Below, piece by piece: positions 21,701 to 36,700 of a stretch of 64,000 bases of DNA. Made by a program: the position numbers and the translations under genes. The notes under the pieces are model-generated. The model had not been told where the DNA came from. It ran no database searches and worked only from the letters and a program-made list of their open reading frames with translations. This stretch comes from Sipunculus nudus (taxonomy: Eukaryota > Annelida > Sipuncula > Golfingiida > Sipunculidae): assembly GCA_026874595.1 (NCBI GenBank), contig CM049309.1, positions 92,652,723-92,716,722 on the forward strand, written 5' to 3'. Positions within the stretch are counted from its first letter, which is position 1. Every line of letters starts with the position of its first letter.

Positions 21701-24700
21701 AGCTACAGCTCTAAGAGTTTCACAATATACTGGCTAGAGGAGGTTAGGTTTATAACACAGATGTTCTTGAATTAAACTGATGAGACATGGATTAATTTTG
21801 TGGTCTGGATTGCATGAAAGAAACTGAAAGACTGGATGTTTAATGCTGCATTTTATTGCCTTCATAAACCTTAACAGAGTTTTAATACTTTGCATGAAAC
21901 ATAAACAGAACAACCATCGCTGCAAAAACAGATGTCTTCCCCCCCCCCCCCCCCCCTCCTACGGGCAATCCCAAAACATTAGGGTTAAAAATATGCACTA
22001 TAAAAAAATGATTCTAGATTTCAGCAGATTTGACCTTGAATATCTAGGTCAAGAGTTTTCGAACTCCTCGAAGATTTTGGCAAAGGGAACACCTGTTTAA
22101 ATTTTGAAGAAAAAATCTTCAGTACTTTCAAAGTTATGGGGGTCAAAATAATCCTAGATTTGACCTTGAAGATCAAGCAATTCTTGGATTATTGTGACCA
22201 AAGATTATTGAAGATCAAGGTCAATGACACTAGTTTTCTGACAACTCAGAGATTTTGGCAAAAAGAGCTGGTGTGTCAAAGTTTGAAGAAAATATTCTTC
22301 AGTATTTCAAAAGTTATGGGGGTCACAGTAATTCTAGAATTGCACAGATATGACCATGAAGATCAAAGTCAAGGTTAACAGTACCTATACCGGTACTGTT
22401 CTGAGAACTCAGTGAACACAACTTGTGTTCCCAATCTGAGGGAATAATATGCAAAACTTCATAAGTTATTGTGTTCACAAGACAAAAATAATTTTGCTTA
22501 TTTGACCCTAAAGATCCTGGTCAAGGTTACGATTTTTGAACTCATCCAAGAACATTGTTGAAACAGAATGTGTACCAAATTTGAGGACAAAATGTGAAAT
22601 CTTTAAATAGTTATGGGGTTCACATAAATTTTACATTTCAGCAGATTTGAAATTGAAGATTAAGGTCAAGGTCATCAGTTTTCGAAGTTATCAAAGATTC
22701 TGGAAGGAACATTTTTTGTTTCAAATTTCGGGAAAAATATGCAGCCCTTTAAAAGTTATCATGTTCACAAAACCTACAGACAAAGACTGGCACCGATGAT
22801 ACTGAAGAAAACAGACCATGGCACTGAAAACAACATGTCTCCCCTAAAGAGGAAGAGACATAATAAGTTTGACAAGTGACCCATGGGTCATGATGCTCAC
22901 CTGACTAGGAAGACATTCACAAAAGAATTTTATCATCTCATTGCCAAGTTTTGTAGGTGGTATCCCCATTCAACTGAAGCATAGCTCAGAGGATATGGGT
23001 AACAGAGACATAATTTCAGGTTTCAAAGGAGATTTTTCATGGACCTTCCTATATGTCATGTTAGAAATTCAGCAGATGACTTTCAGTCAGCTTTGCTAAA
23101 AACTGTTCCGTCTAAAGAAGCAGTTAATGAAGCTACTGAAGCTTGTGTCTATGTTAAGATACTGATTTGACTGGAGCCTGTAACCCTGTAATGCAGATAT
23201 CAATGTTGTGCTTGTGCCCACTCAAAGAAATCTGATACACATATATTCTAATTCACTGCAAAAGGGCACAAAATGCAAGCTGCAAACCTAGTGACTTACA
23301 TTTTCCATTTCTTGTAATTTTTTTGCAAAGTTTGTCCACTTTTCATGAAGGGATGATACACTTAATCAGTAAGATCCTGTATTACCAGACATTTTTTGTT
23401 TTAACTCAGTTTTCCTTTCAAGACAAATTGAACACCCAGAGTAATGTATACTTACTCGTGCTCCTTAATTTGTTGAATAGTAAATCTTTTACAGGCTTCA
23501 TATTCTAGCATTCCTGTGAGAAAAAACAAATCTTGTATGATTCAGTAACAAAGCAACTGATGAATATCAAATACATGCTACTGCAATAAACATTAACACA
23601 ATATATTCTTTACGGCTCTTTTAGCAAGCTTGTACCTCTTTCAGCAAGCTTTTGGTAATTGATATGCATCATTTTTTTTTCTTGGGTCAGGCACAGGGAG
23701 TAGATTTCCATGAAATTGTATGTTGGTATGTGTGTGTGTGTGTGAACTGCACTGTGAGTTCCACCATCCGAGAATTGGTGCTATATAAATACTATATATT
23801 ATTATTACTATTATTATTATTACAGTTTCCATAATTCCCAAAAACCACTGTAACGGATTCAGGGAAATATGTGTACAGGGCACAAATGTAAATATTTTAT
23901 TTTTATATATACAGACAACTACACCATAATTATCAAGATGCCCAAGCATTCTCTTTATTTATGATAGGAAACTTTACATGATAATATCACTGCCTGTGGC
24001 AAGCTGATGTCCAAAAACACTGAGAAATTATAAAGGTAAACATACAACTAAAACTACCAGGTTTTGTATTTCACAACATGATTATCTTCATCAGAAATTT
24101 TTGATTATGATTGACATCACAGCTAATGTTATTCATGCATATACAGAGAATGATGAAAATTACTCAAGTCAACAGAAATGCTACACATTTTTCAGAGCAA
24201 TTACAACCATGGCAAGTTCTTCTATACACACACGATACACATAAAACAAATATGTTCAAGGATATAGTGGCACATCATATATAAGCAAATATTAAAATAA
24301 GCAAGAGTGTAGTTAGAAATAAACTTTTAACAATGATATGAATGTTACTTTACTTATAACAAGTAAATGAACACTGACCATTTATCAGATCAATAAGTGG
24401 GTTTGGTAAGCCTTCAGGCTTTGTGTACTCTCCCTTTCCTATGTTCTCAAACAGCTTGTATATATTCTCACCCTCATAAGGGTATTTCCCTGTTGTAATA
24501 TTGTACCTGAAATCAATAAGACATCTGCATTCATTTGGACATTAAATCAATAAGACCATACACCCAAATAAACTCATTGATAATAATATACCTGTAGTTT
24601 TGTTATGATCAGAGAGCTAGTCTGAGCCTACATAGATACCTTCACAAGGATCCTAATTCAACCTTCCTGTGTTCTACACAGTGTCATAGTTCACTAACAT

Positions 24701-27700
24701 GGTTCACACAATCCTAATTAAACCCTCCTGGGTTCTATAGTGTCATAATCCAGCGGTTACGGAGGAGTTCTCCGGACACCTACGCGGCGGCGTGCAGCTG
24801 AAAACATAGTATCCGCAAAACTCTGTTTTGGCGGATACAATTAAACCCTCCTGTGATCTACAGTGTCATAGTTAACTAACATGGTTGACAGGATCCTAAT
24901 CAAATCTTCCTGTGTTCTATAGTGTCATAGTTCATTAACATGGTTCACAGGATTCTAATCAAACCTTCCTGTGTTCTATAGTGTCATAGTTCACTAACAT
25001 GGTTGACAGGATTCTAATCAAACCTTCCTGTGTTCTATAGTGTCATGGTTCACTTACATGGTTGTGAGGACCCTAATCAATCCTTCCTGTGTTATACACA
25101 GTGTCATAGTTCACTAACATGGTTGACAGGATCCTAATCAAACCTTCCTGTGTTCTATAGTGTCATAGTTTACTAACATGGTTAACAGGATCCTAATCAA
25201 ACCTTCCTGTGTTCTATAGTGTCATAGTTCACTAACATGGTTGACAGGATTCTAATCAAACCTTCCTGTGTTCTATAGTGTCATGGTTCACTTACATGGT
25301 TGACAGGATCCTAATCAATCCTTCCTGTGTTATACACAGTGTCATAGTTCACTAACATGGTTGACAGGATCCTAATCAAACCTTCCTGTGTTCTATAGTG
25401 TCATAGTTCATTAACATGGTTCACAGGATTCTAATCAAACCTTCCTGTGTTCTATAGTGTCATAGTTCACTAACATGGTTAACAGGATCCTAATCAAATC
25501 TTCCTGTGATCTACCCAGTGTCACAGTTCACTAACATGGTTGACAGGATCCTAATCAAACTTCCCTGTGTTATACACAGTGTCATAGTTCACTAACATGG
25601 TTGACAGGATCCTAATCAAACCTTCCTGTGTTCTATAGTGTCATAGTTTACTAACATGGTTAACAGGATCCTAATCAAACCTTCCTGTGTTCTATAGTGT
25701 CATAGTTCACTAACATGGTTGACAGGATTCTAATCAAACCTTCCTGTGTTCTATAGTGTCATGGTTCACTTACATGGTTGACAGGATCCTAATCAATCCT
25801 TCCTGTGTTATACACAGTGTCATAGTTCACTAACATGGTTGACAGGATCCTAATCAAACCTTCCTGTGTTCTATAGTGTCATAGTTCATTAACATGGTTC
25901 ACAGGATTCTAATCAAACCTTCCTGTGTTCTATAGTGTCATAGTTCACTAACATGGTTAACAGGATCCTAATCAAATCTTCCTGTGATCTACCCAGTGTC
26001 ACAGTTCACTAACATGGTTGACAGGATCCTAATCAAACTTCCCTGTGTTATACACAGTGTCAAAGTTCACTAACATTGTTGACAGGATCCTAATCAAACC
26101 TTCCTGTGTTATACACAGTGTCAAAGTTCACTAACATTGTTGACAGGATCCTAATCAAACCTTCCTGTGTTATACATAGTGTCAGTTCACTAACATGGTT
26201 GACAGGATCCTAATCAAACTTCCCTGTGTTATACAGTGTCATAGTTCATTAACATGGTTCACAGGATCCTAATCAAACCTTCCTGTGTTCTATAGTGTCA
26301 TAGTTCACTAACATGGTTGACAGGATCCTAATCAAACTTCCCTGTGTTATACACAGTGTCAAAGTTCACTAACATTGTTGACAGGATCCTAATCAAACCT
26401 TCCTGTGTTATACACAGTGTCAAAGTTCACTAACATTGTTGACAGGATCCTAATCAAACCTTCCTGTGTTATACATAGTGTCAGTTCACTAACATGGTTG
26501 ACAGGATCCTAATCAAACTTCCCTGTGTTATACAGTGTCATAGTTCACTAACATTGTTGACAGGATCCTAATCAATCCTTCCTGTGTTCTATAGTGTCAT
26601 AGTTCACTAACATAGTTGACAGGATCCTAATCAAACTTCCCTGTGTTATACACAGTGTCATAGTTCACTAACATGGTTGACAGGATCCTAATCAAACCTT
26701 CCTGTGTTATACATAGTGTCAGTTCACTAACATGGTTCAAAGGATCCTAATCAAACCTTCCTGTGTTCTATAGTGTCATAGTTCACTAACATAGTTGACA
26801 GGATCCTAATCAAACCTTCCTGTGTTATACAGTGTCATAGTTCACTAACATGGTTCACAGGATCCTAATCAAACCTTCCTGTGTTCTATAGTGTCATAGT
26901 TCACTAACATAGTTGACAGGATCCTAATCAAACTTCCCTGTGTTATACACAGTGTCAGTTCACTAACATGGTTGACAGGATCCTAATCAAACCTTCCTGT
27001 GTTATACATAGTGTCAGTTCACTAACATGGTTCACAGGATCCTAATCAAACCTTCCTGTGTTCTATAGTGTCATAGTTCACTAACATGGTTGACAGGATT
27101 CTAATCAAACCTTCCTGTGTTCTATAGTGTCATGGTTCACTTACATGGTTGACAGGATCCTAATCAATCCTTCCTGTGTTATACACAGTGTCATAGTTCA
27201 CTAACATGGTTGACAGGATCCTAATCCAACCTTCCTGTGTTCTATAGTGTCATAGTTCATTAACATGGTTCACAGGATTCTAATCAAACCTTCCTGTGTT
27301 CTATAGTGTCATAGTTCACTAACATGGTTAACAGGATCCTAATCAAATCTTCCTGTGATCTACCCAGTGTCACAGTTCACTAACATGGTTGACAGGATCC
27401 TAATCAAACTTCCCTGTGTTATACACAGTGTCAAAGTTCACTAACATTGTTGACAGGATCCTAATCAAACCTTCCTGTGTTATACACAGTGTCAAAGTTC
27501 ACTAACATTGTTGACAGGATCCTAATCAAACCTTCCTGTGTTCTATAGTGTCATAGTTCACTAACATGGTTGACAGGATCCTAATCAAACCTTCCTGTGT
27601 TATACATAGTGTCAGTTCACTAACATGGTTGACAGGATCCTAATCAAACCTTCCTGTGTTCTATAGTGTCATAGTTCACTAACATGGTTGACAGGATCCT

Positions 27701-30700
27701 AATCAAACCTTCCTGTGTTATACATAGTGTCAGTTTACTAACATGGTTGACAGGATCCTAATCAAACCTTCCTGTGTTCTATAGTGTCATAGTTCACTAA
27801 CATGGTTCACAGGATCCTAATCAAACCTTCCTGTGTTATACATAGTGTCAGTTTACTAACATGGTTGACAGGATCCTAATCAAACCTTCCTGTGTTCTAT
27901 AGTGTCATAGTTTACTAACATGGTTAACAGGATCCTAATCAAACCTTCCTGTGTTCTATAGTGTCATAGTTCACTAACATGGTTGACAGGATTCTAATCA
28001 AACCTTCCTGTGTTCTATAGTGTCATGGTTCACTTACATGGTTGACAGGATCCTAATCAATCCTTCCTGTGTTATACACAGTGTCATAGTTCACTAACAT
28101 GGTTGACAGGATCCTAATCAAACCTTCCTGTGTTCTATAGTGTCATAGTTCATTAACATGGTTCACAGGATTCTAATCAAACCTTCCTGTGTTCTATAGT
28201 GTCATAGTTCACTAACATGGTTAACAGGATCCTAATCAAATCTTCCTGTGATCTACCCAGTGTCACAGTTCACTAACATGGTTGACAGGATCCTAATCAA
28301 ACTTCCCTGTGTTATACACAGTGTCAAAGTTCACTAACATTGTTGACAGGATCCTAATCAAACCTTCCTGTGTTATACACAGTGTCAAAGTTCACTAACA
28401 TTGTTGACAGGATCCTAATCAAACCTTCCTGTGTTATACATAGTGTCAGTTCACTAACATGGTTGACAGGATCCTAATCAAACTTCCCTGTGTTATACAG
28501 TGTCATAGTTCATTAACATGGTTCACAGGATCCTAATCAAACCTTCCTGTGTTCTATAGTGTCATAGTTCACTAACATGGTTGACAGGATCCTAATCAAA
28601 CTTCCCTGTGTTATACACAGTGTCAAAGTTCACTAACATTGTTGACAGGATCCTAATCAAACCTTCCTGTGTTATACACAGTGTCAAAGTTCACTAACAT
28701 TGTTGACAGGATCCTAATCAAACCTTCCTGTGTTATACATAGTGTCAGTTCACTAACATGGTTGACAGGATCCTAATCAAACTTCCCTGTGTTATACAGT
28801 GTCATAGTTCACTAACATTGTTGACAGGATCCTAATCAATCCTTCCTGTGTTCTATAGTGTCATAGTTCACTAACATAGTTGACAGGATCCTAATCAAAC
28901 TTCCCTGTGTTATACACAGTGTCATAGTTCACTAACATGGTTGACAGGATCCTAATCAAACCTTCCTGTGTTATACATAGTGTCAGTTCACTAACATGGT
29001 TCAAAGGATCCTAATCAAACCTTCCTGTGTTCTATAGTGTCATAGTTCACTAACATAGCTGACAGGATCCTAATCAAACCTTCCTGTGTTATACAGTGTC
29101 ATAGTTCACTAACATGGTTCACAGGATCCTAATCAAACCTTCCTGTGTTCTATAGTGTCATAGTTCACTAACATAGTTGACAGGATCCTAATCAAACTTC
29201 CCTGTGTTATACACAGTGTCAGTTCACTAACATGGTTGACAGGATCCTAATCAAACCTTCCTGTGTTATACATAGTGTCAGTTCACTAACATGGTTCACA
29301 GGATCCTAATCAAACCTTCCTGTGTTCTATAGTGTCATAGTTCACTAACATGGTTGACAGGATTCTAATCAAACCTTCCTGTGTTCTATAGTGTCATGGT
29401 TCACTTACATGGTTGACAGGATCCTAATCAATCCTTCCTGTGTTATACACAGTGTCATAGTTCACTAACATGGTTGACAGGATCCTAATCCAACCTTCCT
29501 GTGTTCTATAGTGTCATAGTTCATTAACATGGTTCACAGGATTCTAATCAAACCTTCCTGTGTTCTATAGTGTCATAGTTCACTAACATGGTTAACAGGA
29601 TCCTAATCAAATCTTCCTGTGATCTACCCAGTGTCACAGTTCACTAACATGGTTGACAGGATCCTAATCAAACTTCCCTGTGTTATACACAGTGTCAAAG
29701 TTCACTAACATTGTTGACAGGATCCTAATCAAACCTTCCTGTGTTATACACAGTGTCAAAGTTCACTAACATTGTTGACAGGATCCTAATCAAACCTTCC
29801 TGTGTTCTATAGTGTCATAGTTCACTAACATGGTTGACAGGATCCTAATCAAACCTTCCTGTGTTATACATAGTGTCAGTTCACTAACATGGTTGACAGG
29901 ATCCTAATCAAACCTTCCTGTGTTCTATAGTGTCATAGTTCACTAACATGGTTGACAGGATCCTAATCAAACCTTCCTGTGTTATACATAGTGTCAGTTT
30001 ACTAACATGGTTGACAGGATCCTAATCAAACCTTCCTGTGTTCTATAGTGTCATAGTTCACTAACATGGTTCACAGGATCCTAATCAAACCTTCCTGTGT
30101 TATACATAGTGTCAGTTTACTAACATGGTTGACAGGATCCTAATCAAACCTTCCTGTGTTCTATAGTGTCATAGTTCACTAACATAGTTGACAGGATCCT
30201 AATCAAACTTCCCTGTGTTATACAGTGTCATAGTTCACTAACATGGTTGACAGGATCCTAATCAAACCTTCCTGTGTTATACATAGTGTCAGTTCACTAA
30301 CATGGTTCACAGGATCCTAATCAAACCTTCCTGTGTTCTATAGTGTCATAGTTCACTAACATTGTTGACAGGATCCTAATCAAACCTTCCTGTGTTATAC
30401 ATAGTGTCAGTTCACTAACATGGTTCACAGGATCCTAATCAAACCTTCCTGTGTTCTATAGTGTCATAGTTCACTAACATAGTTGACAGGATCCTAATCA
30501 AACTTCCCTGTGTTATACAGTGTCATAGTTCACTAACATGGTTGACAGGATCCTAATCAAACCTTCCTGTGTTATACACAATGTCATAGTTCACTAACAT
30601 GGTTGACAGGATCCTAATCAAACTTCCCTGTGTTATACACAGTGTCAAAGTTCACTAACATTGTTGACAGGATCCTAATCAAACCTTCCTGTGTTCTATA

Positions 30701-33700
30701 GTGTCATATTTCACTAACATGGTTGACAGGATCCTAATCTATCCTTCCTGTGTCCTATAGTGTCATAGTTCACTAACATGGTTGACAGGATCCTTATCAA
30801 ACCTTCCCTGTGTTATACACAGTGTCATAGTTCATTAACATGGTTCACAGGATCCTAATCAAGCCTTCCTGTGTTCTATAGTGTCAAAGTTCACTAACAT
30901 GGTTGACAGGATCCTAATCAAATCTTCCCTGTGTTATACACAATGTCATAGTTCACTAACATGGTATACAGGATCCTAATCAAACCTTCCCTGTGTTATA
31001 CATAGTGTCATAGTTCACTAACATGGTTGACAGGATCCTAATCAAACCTTCCCTGTGTTATACACAGTGTCATAGTTCACTAACATGGTTCACAGGATCC
31101 TAATCAAACCTTCCTGTGTTCTATAGTGTCATAGTTCACTAACATGGTTGACAGGATCCTAATCAAACCTTCCTGTGATCTACACAGTGTCATAGTTCAC
31201 TAACATGGTTGACAGGATCCTAATCAAACCTTCCTGTGTTATACACATTGTCATAGTTCACTAACATGGTTGACAGGATCCTAATCAAACCTTCCTGTGT
31301 TATACACAGTGTCAAAGTTCACTAACATTGTTGACAGGATCCTAATCAAACCTTCCTGTGTTATACACAGTGTCAAAGTTCACTAACATTGTTGACAGGA
31401 TCCTAATCAAACCTTCCTGTGTTCTATAGTGTCATAGTTCACTAACATGGTTGACAGGATCCTAATCAAACCTTCCTGTGTTATACATAGTGTCAGTTCA
31501 CTAACATGGTTGACAGGATCCTAATCAAACCTTCCTGTGTTCTATAGTGTCATAGTTCACTAACATGGTTGACAGGATCCTAATCAAACCTTCCTGTGTT
31601 ATACATAGTGTCAGTTTACTAACATGGTTGACAGGATCCTAATCAAACCTTCCTGTGTTCTATAGTGTCATAGTTCACTAACATGGTTCACAGGATCCTA
31701 ATCAAACCTTCCTGTGTTATACATAGTGTCAGTTTACTAACATGGTTGACAGGATCCTAATCAAACCTTCCTGTGTTCTATAGTGTCATAGTTCACTAAC
31801 ATAGTTGACAGGATCCTAATCAAACTTCCCTGTGTTATACAGTGTCATAGTTCACTAACATGGTTGACAGGATCCTAATCAAACCTTCCCTGTGTTATAC
31901 ATAGTGTCAGTTCACTAACATGGTTCACAGGATCCTAATCAAACCTTCCTGTGTTCTATAGTGTCATAGTTCACTAACATTGTTGACAGGATCCTAATCA
32001 AACCTTCCTGTGTTATACATAGTGTCAGTTCACTAACATGGTTCACAGGATCCTAATCAAACCTTCCTGTGTTCTATAGTGTCATAGTTCACTAACATAG
32101 TTGACAGGATCCTAATCAAACTTCCCTGTGTTATACAGTGTCATAGTTCACTAACATGGTTGACAGGATCCTAATCAAACCTTCCTGTGTTATACACAAT
32201 GTCATAGTTCACTAACATGGTTGACAGGATCCTAATCAAACTTCCCTGTGTTATACACAGTGTCAAAGTTCACTAACATTGTTGACAGGATCCTAATCAA
32301 ACCTTCCTGTGTTCTATAGTGTCATATTTCACTAACATGGTTGACAGGATCCTAATCTATCCTTCCTGTGTCCTATAGTGTCATAGTTCACTAACATGGT
32401 TGACAGGATCCTTATCAAACCTTCCCTGTGTTATACACAGTGTCATAGTTCATTAACATGGTTCACAGGATCCTAATCAAGCCTTCCTGTGTTCTATAGT
32501 GTCAAAGTTCACTAACATGGTTGACAGGATCCTAATCAAATCTTCCCTGTGTTATACACAATGTCATAGTTCACTAACATGGTATACAGGATCCTAATCA
32601 AACCTTCCCTGTGTTATACATAGTGTCATAGTTCACTAACATGGTTGACAGGATCCTAATCAAACCTTCCCTGTGTTATACACAGTGTCATAGTTCACTA
32701 ACATGGTTCACAGGATCCTAATCAAACCTTCCTGTGTTCTATAGTGTCATAGTTCACTAACATGGTTGACAGGATCCTAATCAAACCTTCCTGTGATCTA
32801 CACAGTGTCATAGTTCACTAACATGGTTGACAGGATCCTAATCAAACCTTCCTGTGTTATACACATTGTCATAGTTGACAGGATCCTAATCAAACCTTCC
32901 TGTGATCTACACAGTGTCATAGTTCACTAACATGGTTGACAGGATCCTAATCAAACCTTCCTGTGTTATACACAATGTCATAGTTTACTAACATGGTTGA
33001 CAGGATCCTAATCAATCCTTCCTGTGTTCTATAGTGTCAAAGTTCACTAACATGGTTGACAGGATCCTAATCAAATCTTCCCTGTGTTATACACAGTGTC
33101 ATAGTTCACTAACATGGTTGACAGGATCCTAATCAAATCTTCCCTGTGTTATACACAGTGTCATAGTTCACTAACATGGTTGACAGGATCCTAATCAATC
33201 CTTCCTGTGTCCTATAGTGTCATTGTTCACTAACATGGTTGTGAGGACCCTAATCAAACCTTCCTGTGTTCTATAGTGTCATAGTTCACTAACATGGTTG
33301 ACAAGATCCTAATCAAACTTCCCTGTGTTATACACAGTGTCACAGTTCACTAACATGGTTGACAGGATCCTAATCAAACCTTCCTGTGTTATACACAGTG
33401 TCATAGTTCACTAACATGGTTGACAGGATCCTAATCAAACCTTCCCTGTGTTATACACAGTGTCATAGTTCACTAACATGGTTGACAGGATCCTAATCAA
33501 ACCTTCCTGTGTTATACACAGTGTCAGTTCACTAACTTGGTTGACAGGATCCTAATCAATCCTTCCTGTGTCCTATAGTGTCATTGTTCACTAACATGGT
33601 TGTGAGGACCCTAATCAATCCTTCCTGTGTCCTATAGTGTCATAGTTCACTAACATGGTTGACAAGATCCTAATCAAACTTCCCTGTGTTATACACAGTG

Positions 33701-36700
33701 TCATAGTTCACTAACATGGTATACAGGATCCTAATCAAACCTTCCCTGTGTTATACACAGTGTCATAGTTCACTAACATGGTTGACAGGATCCTAATCAA
33801 ACCTTCCTGTGTTATACACAGTGTCAGTTCACTAACTTGGTTGACAGGATCCTAATCAAACCTTCCTGTGTTCTATAGTGTCATAGTTCACTAACATGGT
33901 TCACAGGATCCTAATCAAACCTTCCCTGTGTTATACACAGTGTCATAGTTCACTAACATGGTTGACAGGATCCTAATCAAACCTTCCTGTGTTATACACA
34001 GTGTCAGTTCACTAACTTGGTTGACAGGATCCTAATCAATCCTTCCTGTGTCCTATAGTGTCATTGTTCACTAACATGGTTGTGAGGACCCTAATCAATC
34101 CTTCCTGTGTCCTATAGTGTCATAGTTCACTAACATGGTTGACAAGATCCTAATCAAACTTCCCTGTGTTATACACAGTGTCATAGTTCACTAACATGGT
34201 ATACAGGATCCTAATCAAACCTTCCCTGTGTTATACACAGTGTCATAGTTCACTAACATGGTTGACAGGATCCTAATCAAACCTTCCTGTGTTATACACA
34301 GTGTCAGTTCACTAACTTGGTTGACAGGATCCTAATCAAACCTTCCTGTGTTCTATAGTGTCATAGTTCACTAACATGGTTCACAGGATCCTAATCAATC
34401 CTTCCTGTGTCCTATAGTGTCATAGTTCACTAACATGGTTGACAAGATCCTAATCAAACTTCCCTGTGTTATACACAGTGTCATAGTTCACTAACATGGT
34501 ATACAGGATCCTAATCAAACCTTCCCTGTGTTATACACAGTGTCATAGTTCACTAACATGGTTGACAGGATCCTAATCAAACCTTCCTGTGTTATACACA
34601 GTGTCAGTTCACTAACTTGGTTGACAGGATCCTAATCAAACCTTCCTGTGTTCTATAGTGTCATAGTTCACTAACATGGTTCACAGGATCCTAATCAAAC
34701 CTTCCTGTGTTATACACAGTGTCATAGTTCACTAACATGGTTCACAGGATCCTAATCAACCCTTCCTGTGTTCTATAGTGTCATATTTCACTAACATGGT
34801 TGACAGGATCCTAATCAATCCTTCCTGTGTTATACACAGTGTCATAGTTCACTAACATGGTTGACAGGATCCTAATCAAATCTTCCCTGTGTTATACAGT
34901 GTCATAGTTCACTAACATGGTTGACAGGATCCTAAACAAACCTTCCTGTGTTATACACAGTGTCATAGTTCACTAACATGGTTCACAGGATCCTAATCAA
35001 TCCTTCCTGTGTTCTATAGTGTCATAGTTCACTAACATGGTTGACAGGATCCTAATCAAACCTTCCTGTGTTATACACAGTGTCATAGTTCACTAACATG
35101 GTTCACAGGATCCTAATCAACCCTTCCTGTGTTCTAGAGTGTCATATTTCACTAACATGGTTCACAGGATCCTAATCAAACCTTCCTGTGTTATACACAG
35201 TGTCATAGTTCACTAACATGGTTCACAGGATCCTAATCAACCCTTCCTGTGTTCTAGAGTGTCATATTTCACTAACATGGTTGACAAGACCCTAATCAAA
35301 CTTCCCTGTGTTATACACAGTGTCATAGTTCACTAACATGGTTCACAGGATCCTAATCAGACCTTAGGATATTTCACTTACATGCTTCCTAGTTGAACTC
35401 TAAAGATGGCCCTTGATCTCACTGAATGGCCCTTGCATTTACCCAGAACAAAACATTGCCCTTAATCACATGAATCAAACATATTATGGTGATCAAGGTT
35501 ACCTCAAAAAGCTTAAGGGATTATTCCTTGGACATCACTGTAAAGCTACAAGTAATTTCATCTCAATGTGATTATAGCTTTTTGTGTAAAGTTGCTAATA
35601 GACAAAAGTAACCACGTACATGTTTAATGAATGGTTGTAGAGTTCTTAATGCAGAATCAATATGAAAACCTCATAATAATTAGCTGTTATCCTATAAATG
35701 TATACTTTTTCTTACACAATTTTGTTGGATTGTTGAGTTCACGGCTTGTAATCAAAGGAATTAATAGATCCATAAATAATTCTGAAATCACAGTAAACCT
35801 TAATGGGAAATGACAATGATTTAGGGGCCAAGCATGAACCTCACACAAGAATGAATCAGAAGCCCCTGACTGGAGGCATCATGATTACCAAAATTAAACA
35901 AAACTTTAACAATGTCCTTTTAAATCTGTCTTAAACTGATATCTGCTGACAGAAAAATTTCCTAATTATCCAAGATTTGTACTTACAATGTGACACCAGC
36001 TGACCAAATGTCAACTTTGAAACCAGAGAATGTATCAAGTCCATTAGCTATCTCAGGAGGCTGGAAGGCTGGAGATCCCTGGCTGGTCTTACATGTGTCA
36101 TCGGGCGCAAAAGTATCCAGTGCCTGGAAACATACCAACAGGCACTCAGCAATATAAAAGATAATAAAACAGTTAAAAAACGAGGACAAGTCAAACACTA
36201 GTATGTCACATGTCAAATATTACTTTCATTGGAGTAAAGTGTACACTTTTCCTGACACTAAAGACAATGATGATTCTTTATTTAATAAAATATCCAATGG
36301 TTTACAGGTTTACTGAAAATAGTGTTCATGGAAAATTAATAATTGTATTTATTTCAGTATGGTTTGATAAACTCTTAAAACATTACCAGTAATGCATATA
36401 TGTATACCAGATTCTATAAAAAATACCTTTTAATCATAACAGTGAACATCCCAGTTTTTGTTTGCTCCCTTTTAATAAGGCAGATTATTTGTGGCATAAA
36501 AACTTGGTTATATTTAAAAAATTTTAGGAACAAAAATTAGGAAAAAAATTGCAGATCCTAGAGTAAGGATTCCAATTCCTGTTGGTAGATATTGTTTGTG
36601 ATAAGTGGTTACCTCTGCCACGCCAAGATCGGTGATTTTGAGTATGTCCTCTAGAGACAGGAGGAGATTTCCAGGTTTGATGTCCTTATGGATGACATTT

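Noticed and set aside
24620-35370. CRISPR-like array
   Set aside because: The units are head-to-tail satellite monomers without unique spacers, in an animal gene intron.
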